Origin: Crambe crambe
Taxonomy: Eukaryota > Porifera > Demospongiae > Poecilosclerida > Crambeidae
Length of the DNA stretch: 64,000 bases
NCBI GenBank assembly: GCA_963924555.1
Contig: OZ004596.1
Coordinates: forward strand, 1,178,001-1,242,000
Direction: 5' to 3'
In this document: piece by piece, positions 1-10,415 of the stretch
Layout: each line of letters begins with the position of its first letter
How positions within the stretch are numbered: position 1 is the first letter of the stretch
The notes under the pieces: generated by a model
Seen by the model: the letters and a program-made list of their open reading frames with translations, nothing else
Database searches by the model: none
What the model was told of the DNA's origin: nothing
Made by a program: the position numbers and the translations under genes

Positions 1-768
1 TGTAATCCTGCCCCAAGAAGCTGCCACTGCTTTCTGCAATGACTTTGAAGTGAGTGTAGCATGTAATGAACATGTGCTATTTGTGGTGGCATTTCAGTCC
101 ATCATTATGATTTGATATTAGGTGCTTGATGGAGTCCCAGGCTGGATAATCGGAGATGTCATTGCAGGTCAGTTCTAGCCTTTAGATAGTCTCATGAGCC
201 ACCTATTACCTAGAAAGGGTGGCTTGCAAGACTAACCTTCCTTTGGATGTGTGGATGTCATAATTAATATGATTCACACTGCAAAACAAAACCACAAATT
301 TGCCCCATATAATTTTCATGCCATACAGTAGTGGCCTCTTGCTACATTGTAAGGTTGTGGTTGGTACATTATAAAGGTTGTGTGCACTCGATTGTGTCTG
401 CAGGTGACAGAACTGCCACCATTTCTTCTGATGTGAAGGTCTTGAATGTAGACAACTCTTTGTACACACATTAAAACACAAGTTATAATCGACCAATCAT
501 GATGACCTTAAAATAACCCCCACCCCCCAATCCCAAGAATAGTTAATAGATTTTTTTTTCTTGGTGAGTACTGAGTCTTGATGTCTGCTGATCAAATCAG
601 AACTGACTCTGAATTTAGCTGACTGAACAAACTCTTTATCAGTATGATCCTTGTGCAATATTTTTAAAAAACTTTATTTTTTATAAAAAACACCAGATGC
701 AAGTAAAGGAGTGCACGCCCAGTGTTAACCCTTAAAAGACCCTATTGGTAGTACCAGTGTTAAAAAAG
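1..768. other. Non-coding stretch with 3' end of the WD40 gene
   Basis: No convincing coding sequence on either strand; the small open frames here lack splice context and protein-like composition. A TTTATT at about 673 (AATAAA on the minus strand) lies about 95 bp past the stop of the minus-strand WD40 gene and is its likely poly(A) signal. Confidence 0.6.
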
Positions 769-2083
769 TTAATTATTAGTCAGAGAGAGCTGATTTTCCA
801 GTGACTCTGTGAGTGCTGCGACGGAAGGATCGAAACAGTACTTGGTGTCCCACACACGGCAGGTGTTGTCACTGGAACAGGAGGCCAGGTAGCAACCATC
901 AGCGGAGTAACGGAGTCCTGAAACACAGTTGGCATGAGCTGCAAGGGTGCTTGGTTGAGTAGTACTCAGAGATACCTGTGGATGCAACAAGGACGGAGAA
1001 AAATGATTGTCAATTTGATGTCCATACCTGGGTTCTATCTACTGCATTAGCTGGGGCATATATACACTCCCCCAAATGAATATTTCACCCTGCATACCTT
1101 TACATTTTCCATATTCCATAAATGGAGTTCACCCATGTTGTCACCGGTAACGAAATGAGAGCCACTTGGAGAGAATGATACAGCATTCAATTCCATCCAT
1201 CCATTACGTAACATCTGCCAAGGCACTGTGTAATAATTTTAGGTGCAACTCACACACAATATTTTATAAGAGACCTTCCTATATACCTTTGAACCTTAGA
1301 ACAACTTGCCTTGATTTCTCAGGTCCCATAGAACAAGCACTCCTTTTCTCCCACAGCTTGCCAACAGATTCACATCTGAAGGGCAGCTGCTCACATCAAA
1401 CACTGGCTCCATGTGACCACTCAGAGTGACAACTGCCTGTTGTAACTGAGAGAGGTCCCAGATTTTCACTGCTCCATCCCAAGAACAGCTGGCCTATCAT
1501 GTAATAGATTGTATTGGAAATACCCTTGTCCTGGGAGGTGATTTGTGTGGACTAACCAGAGCAGACCCCTCATGTAGGAAGACGCAAGACGCTACAGGAC
1601 TGGTGTGTCCTCTGAGGTAGTGGAGAAGCATACCTGTCTGGACATCCCAGAGTCCAACAGTGTCGTCCCAGCTACATGACGCCAAGACACTCCCATTTTG
1701 GGAGAACCGCACATGACTAACACCATACTTGTGACCAACCAATTTAGTCCTTAACTTTTTTGGGGGAGGAAAAAGATCAATAATCATACACCTGAATTGT
1801 ACTCACTCACTCTAAAATTGGAAGACGTGTGGATGTGTATGCTCTTATCCCACGAGCAAGTAGCTAAGAGAGACGAGTCTGGTGAAAAATCACAACTCCT
1901 AACTACGCCTTCATGTCCACCCAGACATGCCACTTCCTGTCCTCTTACAAGGTCTGGTCCCAGGCTCCAAATCCTAGTGGTTTCATCCGAAGAAGAGGTG
2001 GCTATGTAGGACCCATCATGTGAGAAAGAGCTACACCATACACTGTTTGTGTGACCCAGAAGGATTGTTGAGGAGGAGCTCAT
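769..2083 (-). CDS. WD40-repeat protein, single seven-bladed propeller
   Basis: Multi-exon gene read on the minus strand. Exon 1 (2083-1811) gives two WD repeats. A 56-bp intron (1810-1755) with a TCTTTTTCCTCCCCC tract follows. Exon 2 starts at 1754 and joins, across a GTTAGT donor near 1550, to an exon starting ASCSWDGAVKIWDL. Further exons at about 1340-1500, 1050-1170 and 769-975 complete seven repeats, each with GH and WD-type ends (for example LGGHEGVVRSCDFSP, LVGHKYGVSHVRFS, LAAHANCVSGLRYSADG). The protein is about 320 residues, nothing but a beta-propeller with a short C-tail, so it is probably an interaction scaffold. I cannot assign it to a named WDR subfamily. It starts 106 bp from the divergent PARP gene. 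Confidence 0.85.
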
Positions 2084-2189
2084 GGACTATTGCTAAAGTA
2101 GGATCGGATCGTCACTTATAAGTAATCAGAAATAATTAATTTTTAGCTTCTAGCTATGATGATCTTTACCTATAATAACATAGCTTGAA
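2084..2189. promoter_or_regulatory. Divergent promoter between WD40 gene and PARP6/8 gene
   Basis: Only 106 bp separate the two opposing start codons, so both core promoters must lie here. No TATA box is evident. The role is inferred from position. Confidence 0.5.
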
Positions 2190-5100
2190 TGGAGGATCGG
2201 TTGTCCAGACTCCAAGTGGATATCGCTAACCTGACATCGTTGGCCAATGACTGCGTGTATCTAAAGAGTAAGAGATGAGTGTTAGCTCCCTAGCTAGTTA
2301 ATTGTAGCTGTTCTGTTCTATCTTCCAGTTAAAAGTCAAAATGATGACTCTCTACATTTGGAACTGTTCAATCCTTTTGAGGAGTATGTTTTATCATATA
2401 CTCTAGTGCTTTATAGATATATCTTGTGCTGTCTACTTGCATACACAGGCAATGCAGTAAAGAATTGATCTTCAGTTTCAGCACTGCTGACTATCCTGGT
2501 TGGTAGTTGGGGTATAATATCCTAGTTAGCTATGTGGCAGAGAAATGGAGAATAACCTCTTCCTGTGAGAGGTGATTTTTCCCTCCCTCAATATAGCATT
2601 CCTTATGTATTCTTTTCAGCACTGCTGACTATCCTGGTTGGTAGTTAGTTGGGGTATAATATCCTAGTTAGCTATGTGGTAGAGAAATGGAGAATAACCT
2701 CTTCCTGTGAGAGCCCTCCCTCAATATAGCATTCCTTATGTATTCTTTGGTTTCTGTGATCCCCCATCGCATTAAAGAACACATGTCACACACTTATTCT
2801 GTTATAATTCCCTTCAAGTTTTCTTCAAAGCATTTTATGTTGTGTTGACTAATTAGAGGTTTCTTTCAGTTTCTTTCCCCATACTAATTCTAGGGACTTC
2901 CCCACATTAATAATTTATGATATAGAATAGTTGTGTGTGATCTCATGGGTGTGGTTTCTTGAGCTCGAGTGGACAGGGGACCATGACTACCGAGTGACAC
3001 ACAGTGTATCATGCTAACTCTTGAGGTGCTGTGTTGTTTTTGCAGAGTCTACAGTTGTATCAGTTGTGAGACCCAGTGAAGAAATTCGTGCTGAGTCCCG
3101 GCCACTCCTGGAACTTATAGCCACTGAGTGCTACAGTAAGTCAACAACTTATTTCTATAGCAACATTCAAAAAATCACTCATGTGTGCACTATTTTGAAA
3201 CTGAAAACCATAGCTAAGATGTAATTAGCAATGCTCAGGCCATAAATGTGGTTGGTTGTGGTTTACAGGACAGGTTGCTTGACATGAGAAGGTCACATGG
3301 ACCAATCAGATTCATGCTGACATCATTGCCTGCAAATCGGATTGGTCCATGTGACCTGGTGGCTGAAGTACTAGCATAGATTGTATAGACTACGTAACCG
3401 GGATTGGAAACGCAATATAAACTGCCTGGCCACTCCTTATTGCGCATGCCTGCATTAATTAATAAAAAAGATAAATTTGGGTGTTAAGTGTGCAGCCATT
3501 GATCCTGGTGATTTATTTCAGGTTCTTCTTCACCTCTGCACCTTCTTGTTCTCTGCCCGAACTATGAGTGAAGATATTGAAGCCTCCCTCTCAGTCGATC
3601 ATCCCTGAGGAATATAATATTAAAAATGAATATACTCTAATCATTGAGCTTTTTCTCGGCAAGGGAATGCATACATTTGGAAAGCATAGGTGGAGGGCAT
3701 AAAGGAATAACTACTTGTTATAAATATAAATTGGGGTCACTAGAAATAACTTTCACTTTTTCAAAAAAAAGGTACGCAAAGACACACCCAGCAAATGTGA
3801 ACTATTGGCTGAAACTCTTGAATACATGCAAAGTTCACTACATTTTAGGTATGAGGGCATGAAGTAGAGTGTACACTAAACTCTGAAACTGTAAGTTGAA
3901 TATTTACTCTTTCATGTAAGAGGATACAGGTACACAAAGCCAAAACAGGCTAAAACAGGCTGGTATGGGTGTCCTAGCAGCAAAAAATTTGCTTTTTGCA
4001 CAAGTAAGGTGGTGAAGTTACTAGCTATGCTATGGACTTACTTCTGAACTTTGAGAGGTCGATTCCTCCATGTTAGGCTTTTTCAGCTCTTCCACGCACC
4101 GCAATACAAATTGTACCACGCATGTTGTATTGTTACTATGGGGCGTTTCCAATCCCGGTTACGTAGTCTATACAATCTGTGGTACTAGTGTCAAGCAACC
4201 TGCAATCCACTGTACTTACCGTAGTAAAAGTGGGTGTGACCATTGGTGCCCCCACCAATAATCAATTTTTGCATGTGACTTGTTGGTACATACACAATTT
4301 GTCCTTTAGAGTGATATTATTCCTCCATTTATGGAGTGATGTATTGTGCTGTGTCCTCTGACATTAGATTGATGCTTCTAATTAGAGGTTTTACTGTGAT
4401 ATAGAATGGTGTGTGGAATTCAACTTGGAAGTGCCTGCCTTTGCCAGCAGGAAGCAGCTGGATGCCGAAGAAGAAAGAAAATCAGCCCCCCAGGACCTCA
4501 TCTTTGACACACAGGTATAATTATATGCTATAAATGGCATAACATTATTCATGAAGTTGTTAGTTTACAATGAAGGTCAGTCTTTGTTTAATGTTGTGGA
4601 CTGCAGGTCTCCATGACATCTGAGTACTCAGAGGCATGTGATACTGACGAATATGATAACTATGACGTGTGTTAGCTTCCCATTTCTCCTACATCAAGTA
4701 CAAGATTTTTCCCCCTCTTGTTTCAGGGCTTTGATAGTGAGAGCAGTGTGGAGTATTTCCTCAGTCCATTATTGGAGAAGGAAATTGTGTGCGTTCAGAG
4801 GGTCTTTGGGGAAAACTCAATAGAGAGCAGGTGAGAGGATCAGATAGGACCTCCTGAATTGTATTCCTGGAGTTACTATACACTCGCACATACTGACAGA
4901 GTCCATGCTGGCATTGATGAGATGGATCTCTTCTTCAACATTGACATGAACAACTTACTGGATGTAAGTCAAGTCCCTCCCAGATCCTCCCATGTCCTTC
5001 CCACATCTTTCCCACATCCTGCCATGTCCCTCCCACTTCCCTCCCATGTCCTTCCCACTGCCCACATCCTCCCATGTCCCTCCCACATCCTTCCCACCCT

Positions 5101-7700
5101 CCCATGTTCCCTCCCACATCTTTCCCATGTCCCTCCCACTTCCCTTCCACTAAACCGATTTTTTCACAGACTTACACAGGCTCAGCTTGGAGAGTGAATT
5201 TGGATCGGCCCTTTGTCATACTCCTCCACATACGTAGCATCAGCAAATACCTGGATGCCGTGGGTAAGGAAGGGTCTGTCCCTGGGGACCAGGGCAAGGG
5301 GCTGAAATGAGGGTATTTATTTTAATGTTTTGACAGAACCCATGGTGGAAGTGTTTCAGGAGTCCACGGAGGTCAAAGGAGAGAAGCTCAAGGCAGGCGT
5401 GGGGTTGCAGATGAAGAAGTGAGTTAATTTTTATTGAATCATGTGGAGTTTTACGTTTGTTGCTGCAGGATAATGGAGACATTCGTGATTCACCAGTGGA
5501 AGGACCTAACCAATTCTAGAATGGAAGAAATATGTATGTGAGCATGATCATATTTCCCTCTTGTTTATCTGTTTGTTTGTTTATTTGTTTGTTTGTTTAA
5601 TGGTTTGTCTGTTTGTGTTGTGTAGTGAAGAAATTGGATGACAGAGGAGGTCCTTCAATCAGTCAAGGAGCTTCCATCAGACATGATAAACATAAACTGT
5701 ATGAAAGTTCAGCTTTTCTTTTAGTGGCTACAATAATTATGTATCATGCATAGTTCTGCCCCTGCACTTAATCGGCAATCATCCCTGGGTGCTCAAGTCA
5801 GCCTCTTTCCAACTTCTGGGTCATCAGAGGTAAGGGAAAAGGAAATCTTGATTAATAATGTATAGTAAAGCACTTCCTCAAGCAATGTTCCCCCCCCCCC
5901 CCCCCCCCCCCCCCCCTCTCAGGCTGACAAAGCAATTCCTTCTATTGAGAATGGATTCCTAGTTCAGGTATTTTTACAATGTTTTAGCCAGTAGGGCGTG
6001 GCCAGTTTCTTTTTTTTCTTTTTTTTTCCCCCTTTCAGTTTCTGCAGTATGCTCTCAATCGCATCCACTCTCTCAATGAATATTGTGTGATCTGTGACGA
6101 GAGGCATGTCCTGGAAAGTGGTCTTCTCAAGGTATGACCACTTGATCCTAAATCCCCCCCCCCCCCCAAAAAAAAAAAAAAAAACAACAAACTTTTCTTG
6201 TTGTGTGTGCAGCCCTGTGTGTGTTGCAGGGAGCTCTGCGTCTTTGCCTTCCAAACATTGGGTGTCATGGCTGATGCAGCTGAAGCCATTGCCACAGACG
6301 CTGATGTAAGTAATTCTCTCTCTCTCTCTCTGATGTCCCTGTCTTCATTCAAAGAGACCAATTCTGTTACCATATCATCATAATCCAGGTTGTGGATCTG
6401 TTGATAGCAATGGCCAATGCAGCTGCCAAGAGTGATAGATGTAATCTCATCCTTGACCCCTACCCCTCGGTGGTGGACCCAAAAGACTCGTCTCAACTTG
6501 CCCTTGATCCTAAAGTACTTGGTCCATAAATTTTTAGCTGTATCAAGTAATCTTTTTCCTTCCTCACAGAATAAAGATTTTGACTTAGTGAGGAAGGTGC
6601 TAGACGATGTCGTTAAGTGTAGAGTTCTTCTTATGGTGAGTGGCCATTTATGATCGGCTTTGTTATGTGGATCTCTATTCTCTCTGTCACCGCAGAAAGG
6701 AAGAGCCACCAATATCCAAAAGACTCTAAATGCACACCATAACTTGGCGTATCCCCTCATGCAGTGGTAGGTGCAATATGGGTGTGTGTTAATGGCAAAT
6801 TAATTTTTTTACCTGCAGGATAATAGCAACCTGTAGAGCACACATTGTTCTATTGCCTCAGGGCAGAGTAAGTCGCACTATACTGTCAACTGATCATAAT
6901 TCTTCCATATTTGGAACAACAGCTGCTGAAGTCGATGAAGACCAAGTACCAGTTTCTACTTGTGAGCAGCCCTCCAAAGAAGGAAGCTGCTTTCAAAGCT
7001 GCCAAGAAAAATCATGGAAGCACATTTGCTTTCCAGTAAGTCGTGAAAGATTGCTGTGAAAATTTGGTTCCAATATCCTTAATAATACTAGTGGTTCCAA
7101 TATCGAGAACTGGCATTCGATTTTGAGGAAAAGTTTAATCAATGCTTCTGGAACCAAATATCAGGTATAGTGATTAATTCTATGTGTTTAATTGATTGAT
7201 TAACCCTTTAGTTACATGGAGCAGCACATGGACATGGCATATACCTCAGCCCAAAGTCAAATGTTTCATTTGGGTATGCATCATCACACTCCAAGCCCCT
7301 CCAGGGGTCAAAGGTGAGACAATTAAAGGATCAACAGGCCATGCATATATTTCCATGCTCTTCATTTAGTCATCACCATCAACTGGATACAATCAAGAAT
7401 GTTTAGCGGGAAAACTGAACTTGAGATGTCTCACCCTGTGTGAAGGTAGTGTGGATAAGAATACCATGCAGGTCAGTTTCACTGATGGCTGCTTTGTATT
7501 CCTTTGCAGTGATTACATCAAAGGATTTGAAGAAGAATAACGATATATGGGTGTGTCCCAACAGTGACTACGTTTGTACCAGATTTTTCTTTGTGTATGA
7601 TACATCCACGTCGGTGAGTATCGACACAGCTTCCCAGAAATTTCAGAACGAAATTGATAATGCTATGGCGTACATAAATATCCTTAAAGGTGTTACTTAG
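2190..7700 (+). CDS. PARP8: Mono-ADP-ribosyltransferase of the PARP6/PARP8 family
   Basis: About 18 short exons. Start ATG at 2190 (MEDRLSRLQVDIANL). The N-terminal exons, including FSFSTADYPG and RPLLELIATECYS, resemble the PARP8-type extension. Then come VFGENSIESRVHAGIDEMDL and VFQESTEVKGEKL, as in PARP6/8. The cysteine-rich family block follows (LNRIHSLNEYCVICDERHVL, then RELCVFAFQTLGVM). The catalytic domain has the nicotinamide-pocket HGS (FAFHGSNIENWHSILRKSL, codon split by the intron ending about 7091) and the Tyr of HGAAHGHGIYLSP. It ends LCEVITSKDLKKNNDIWVCP and VCTRFFFVYD. The family transfers single ADP-ribose units; a classical H-Y-E glutamate is not expected in it. The join between about 2500 and 3050 is unresolved, so one exon there is uncertain. 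Family assignment is secure; a choice between PARP6 and PARP8 rests on the N-terminal extension. Confidence 0.93.
2476..2748. repeat. Direct tandem duplication (about 138 bp x2) spanning a PARP exon end
   Basis: Unit 1 (2476-2613) and unit 2 (2614-2748) both begin TTTCAGCACTGCTGACTATC and end CCTTATGTATTC(TTT). They differ by small indels. The first 27 bp of the unit are the 3' end of a coding exon (STADYPGW) in copy 1. Confidence 0.9.
3271..4202. repeat. Long-range inverted repeat with nested 68-bp foldback, in PARP introns
   Basis: Positions 3378-3413 are a perfect 36-bp inverted match to 4143-4178. CAGGTTGCTTGACA (3271-3284) is inverted at about 4189-4202. Between those two blocks the left copy holds about 80 extra bases containing a foldback: 3290-3307 pairs perfectly with 3340-3357 (18-bp arms, 32-bp loop). 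The right copy lacks this insert. This looks like two copies of one non-autonomous element in opposite orientation, one carrying a nested miniature foldback. No transposase is present. Confidence 0.8.
4971..5152. repeat. C-rich degenerate minisatellite in a PARP intron
   Basis: About 180 bp of irregular repeats of TCCCTCCCA / CATGTCC / CATCCTTCCCA, almost purely pyrimidine with CAT interruptions. It fills the intron between the exon ending MNNLLD and the exon starting TYTGSAWRV. Confidence 0.8.
5890..5917. repeat. Poly(C) tract forming the pyrimidine tract of a PARP splice acceptor
   Basis: An uninterrupted run of about 28 C is followed by TCTCAG and then the exon ADKAIPSIENGFLVQ. A second run of 14 C joined to 17 A (about 6154-6184) sits in the next-but-one intron. 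Confidence 0.85.
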
Positions 7701-7772
7701 CTATAGTCTTTTTTTCCTTTTCAGTATCATCCTATATCTATTCATACGCCCACGCAATAATTCATTCAAACC

Positions 7773-7796
7773 ACGAGGCCGCCGGCGCGGCGCGCC
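7773..7796. promoter_or_regulatory. CpG-dense patch upstream of the dehydrogenase
   Basis: A short, very CpG-rich stretch (contains GCCGCCGGCGCGGCGCGCC) in otherwise AT-rich sequence, 24-47 bp before the ATG at 7820. A smaller GGCGCGCGCG patch lies at about 8785-8795 in front of the next gene. A promoter role is inferred. Confidence 0.4.
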
Positions 7797-7819
7797 ACAC
7801 CCCACAACTGTTGGAAATC

Positions 7820-8773
7820 ATGGAGTCGAGAGAGAAACCCCTGCTTTATCAGGGAGATAGATATCCCGATGAATTGCAAGAAATGATTGAGAATGTCTTC
7901 TGCGTGTTGAGACCGGACGATCCAGATTTAGAAGCCAAGAAGAAAGAGGTGGTGGCCTTCGTTCAACATGTGCCCATAGACGACAAGCTTCTGGACCAGT
8001 TTCCAGCACTGAAGGTGATAGGAAATCATGGTGTGGGATATGACCACATTGATGTTCCTGCATGTCTGTCGCGTGGAATAAAGATCGGATACACACCCAA
8101 AGTTGTAGATGATGCAACTGCAGATATGGCCTTTGCTCTTTTGCTTTCTTCTGCCAGAAGAGTTTGCGAAGGGGATAGTATAGTTCGTGATCCATCTACC
8201 ACTTCCTTCGATATGAACTGGTTTGGTTATCAAGTGACGGGTGCAACCCTGGGAATCATTGGAATGGGTTCCATTGGCATGAAGATTGCAAAGCGTGCTC
8301 TAGGGTTTAGCATGAAGATCCTCTACAACAAGAGACATCGTCATGAAGAGAGTGTTGAAAAGGCTCTGTCAGCTGAGTATTATGCCTCGCTACATGAGAT
8401 GCTCCCAAAATGTGACTTTGTGGTCCTTGCAATTCCAGGGATAAAGGAGAACAAAAAGATGTTCTCCACAAAGGAGTTTGGTGCTATGAAGAAGACAGCA
8501 ATACTTGTGAACATTGGTAGAGGTAGTGTGGTTGACCAGGAAGCACTATACTCAGCCCTTGTTGATGGGACCATAGCAGCTGCTGGATTAGACGTGACAA
8601 GTCCGGAGCCTCTGCCACGAGACCACCCTCTCTTGAAGCTACCCAACCTTACCATCTCTCCCCACACTGGTACTGCAACTTTGCATGCACGTCGAAAGAT
8701 GGTTCAGCTCATCATAGACAATATTTTGTGTGGTTTACAAGGGAAACCTCTAGTGTATGAAGTAGCAAAATGA
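7820..8773 (+). CDS. D-isomer-specific 2-hydroxyacid dehydrogenase (glyoxylate/hydroxypyruvate reductase-like)
   Basis: Single-exon gene of 317 residues. The open frame extends to a TTG at 7811, but the first ATG (7820, MESREKPLLY) is the sensible eukaryotic start. The N-terminal substrate domain has VIGNHGVGYDHID (residues about 67-79). The NAD(P) Rossmann motif is GMGSIG (148-153). The catalytic triad of the family is intact: Arg234 in NIGRGSVVD, Glu263 in SPEPLP, His282 in ISPHTGT. It should reduce glyoxylate, hydroxypyruvate or a related 2-keto acid. The exact substrate cannot be told from sequence. It is intronless among intron-rich neighbours and followed at 95 bp by another intronless gene. 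Retroposition or lateral acquisition are both possible. Confidence 0.92.
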   Translation: MESREKPLLYQGDRYPDELQEMIENVFCVLRPDDPDLEAKKKEVVAFVQHVPIDDKLLDQFPALKVIGNHGVGYDHIDVPACLSRGIKIGYTPKVVDDATADMAFALLLSSARRVCEGDSIVRDPSTTSFDMNWFGYQVTGATLGIIGMGSIGMKIAKRALGFSMKILYNKRHRHEESVEKALSAEYYASLHEMLPKCDFVVLAIPGIKENKKMFSTKEFGAMKKTAILVNIGRGSVVDQEALYSALVDGTIAAAGLDVTSPEPLPRDHPLLKLPNLTISPHTGTATLHARRKMVQLIIDNILCGLQGKPLVYEVAK

Positions 8774-8830
8774 TAAAAGTTTGTGGCGCGCGCGAGCAAC
8801 ACGTGGTCATGTGACTTTACTGTGAGTCTA

Positions 8831-8873
8831 GTCATGACCATAGATACTATAGACTAAGTATCTATGTCATGAC
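8831..8873. promoter_or_regulatory. Hairpin overlapping the start codon of the DUF1152 gene
   Basis: GTCATGACCATAGATACT (8831-8848) pairs with AGTATCTATGTCATGAC (8857-8873) apart from one bulged C, leaving an 8-base loop. The ATG at 8869 lies inside the right arm. It could be a foldback footprint or an mRNA structure at the initiation codon. Confidence 0.6.
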
Positions 8874-9867
8874 TGATCAATCATGGAGTATATCTTCTCC
8901 AAGGATTTTTCAACTTCTTTCTCCCCTCAAGACGATCCTTATATCGGGCTGTGGTGGGGGGTATGATGTGACAAGTGGACTTCCCCTATATTTCGCCCTG
9001 AAGGCGCAGGGAAAAAAAGTGCTTCTGGGCAATCTCACTTTCACTAATCTTCAGAGGAATGTCAAAAGTGAAAAGTCTTACTATAGCGACAAGTGCGTTA
9101 AAGTTACACATGACATGCAAGTCCAGACATCAGCTGGTGATTATTTTCCAGAGTACTACCTCTCCAAGTGGTTTTGGGAGAGATTTGAGGAGGATGTGCC
9201 CATTTATACGTTTAGTAGGGACACGGGTGTTGTCCAGTTGAAGAAGGCTTACTCCAAGGTGTGTTCAGAGCATAATGTAGAGGCAATTGTGCTAGTGGAT
9301 GGTGGGACGGATAGTCTTATGTTTGGAACAGAAGAAAGATTGGGTACACCTACTGAAGATCAAACTAGCATTGTGGCTGTCAGTGAAGTTAAAGATGTTT
9401 CGATGAAGCTGATTGCTGCCATAGGGTTTGGTGTGGATTCATTCCATGGTGTCTCACATGGTTTATTCCTAGAGAACGTTGCGACCATGGAAAGAGAAGG
9501 TGGATACCTAGGCTGCTTCTCTGTTCCCAGACAGTCCACAGAGGGTGGGCTTTATTTGGAAGGATATCGAGCAGTGGCAAAATGCATGCAGCCTTCTATT
9601 GTGTGTGCGTCCATCACAGATGCCATGCAGGGAAATTTCGGTAATTATCATTCAACTCAGAGGACAGGCAAATCGGAACTTTTCATAAATCCATTGATGC
9701 CAATTTATTGGACCTTTGAAGTGCAGAAACTAGCAGCACAGATTCCCTATGCATCCACACTTGGTTCCACCAAAACTGCCCTAGAGGTTACCAGAGTGAT
9801 ATACACTCATCATGGTGAGCTCAAGAAGAAAGACAAACTCAGAAAATCAATTTCTTTGCCAATGTGA
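8869..9867 (+). CDS. DUF1152-family protein, single exon
   Basis: 332 residues with no intron. The glycine-rich ISGCGGGYDVTSGLPLYFAL near the N-terminus is the hallmark of the DUF1152 family, whose biochemical role I do not know. Other conserved-looking blocks are VLVDGGTDSLMFG (about 143-155), GFGVDSFHGVSHG and NPLMPIYWTFEV. There is no signal peptide or membrane segment, so it is predicted cytosolic. The Rossmann-like glycine loop at the start suggests nucleotide or cofactor binding, which is inference only. It lies 95 bp downstream of the dehydrogenase on the same strand. The family is patchily distributed (bacteria, archaea, some eukaryotes), so the intronless state raises the question of transfer. 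Confidence 0.8.
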   Translation: MTDQSWSISSPRIFQLLSPLKTILISGCGGGYDVTSGLPLYFALKAQGKKVLLGNLTFTNLQRNVKSEKSYYSDKCVKVTHDMQVQTSAGDYFPEYYLSKWFWERFEEDVPIYTFSRDTGVVQLKKAYSKVCSEHNVEAIVLVDGGTDSLMFGTEERLGTPTEDQTSIVAVSEVKDVSMKLIAAIGFGVDSFHGVSHGLFLENVATMEREGGYLGCFSVPRQSTEGGLYLEGYRAVAKCMQPSIVCASITDAMQGNFGNYHSTQRTGKSELFINPLMPIYWTFEVQKLAAQIPYASTLGSTKTALEVTRVIYTHHGELKKKDKLRKSISLPM

Positions 9868-10415
9868 TGATTTTGCTTTCATTGTACACACACACCTTGG
9901 GTTCCATGTGAAGTGTACGTGGTTGTATTATTACTGCTATTCAATGTGCCTCTTTGGCTAATTTGGCATGGCAGTCTGCTTTTAAGCTTATAACTAGACA
10001 ATAGTAATCAGAAACTGGTTAATATAATCTGTGCATACCACACAATGATTAAGCTGGAATATTAATTAGAATCAGGGCCAAACAGATGGGGTTATTATGT
10101 TAATAGTTGGAATAGTCCATACTTCATAATATCTTGTGTCTGATATTTAACCTATACCTATATCCAATAGCAAGTGCCATAAGTTGTCAGTTAAAATTCA
10201 TTAGAAAAGTGAGATTGGAAGAACCGATAAAAATAATTATACTTGGGACTACAATTAACCACTTTATTATATAATCTAAGATGTATGCAGCTGAAGGATG
10301 ACGTGTTAGACCAAATGCATGTTTTAAGTGTCAACATAATAAGGATGTCTGTTCACATGAAAAACATACATATTTACACACAGCACTGAATTTTAACATG
10401 AAAAAAATGACGGGT
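9868..10415. other. Convergent intergenic spacer
   Basis: About 550 bp of AT-rich DNA between the DUF1152 gene and the minus-strand endosulfine gene. TTTATT at about 10263 is a plausible minus-strand poly(A) signal for the latter. No other signal seen. Confidence 0.6.

Noticed and set aside
4935..5150. Gly/Trp-rich frame on minus and its Pro/Ser-rich counterpart on plus
   Set aside because: Produced by the CCCTCCCAC minisatellite in a PARP intron.
6035..6760. 241-codon minus-strand open frame
   Set aside because: It lies antisense to verified PARP6/8 exons and translates a poly(A)/poly(C) tract; shadow frame.
7811..7822. Start of the dehydrogenase at TTG 7811
   Set aside because: A eukaryotic gene should start at the first ATG (7820); the three extra codons have no support.
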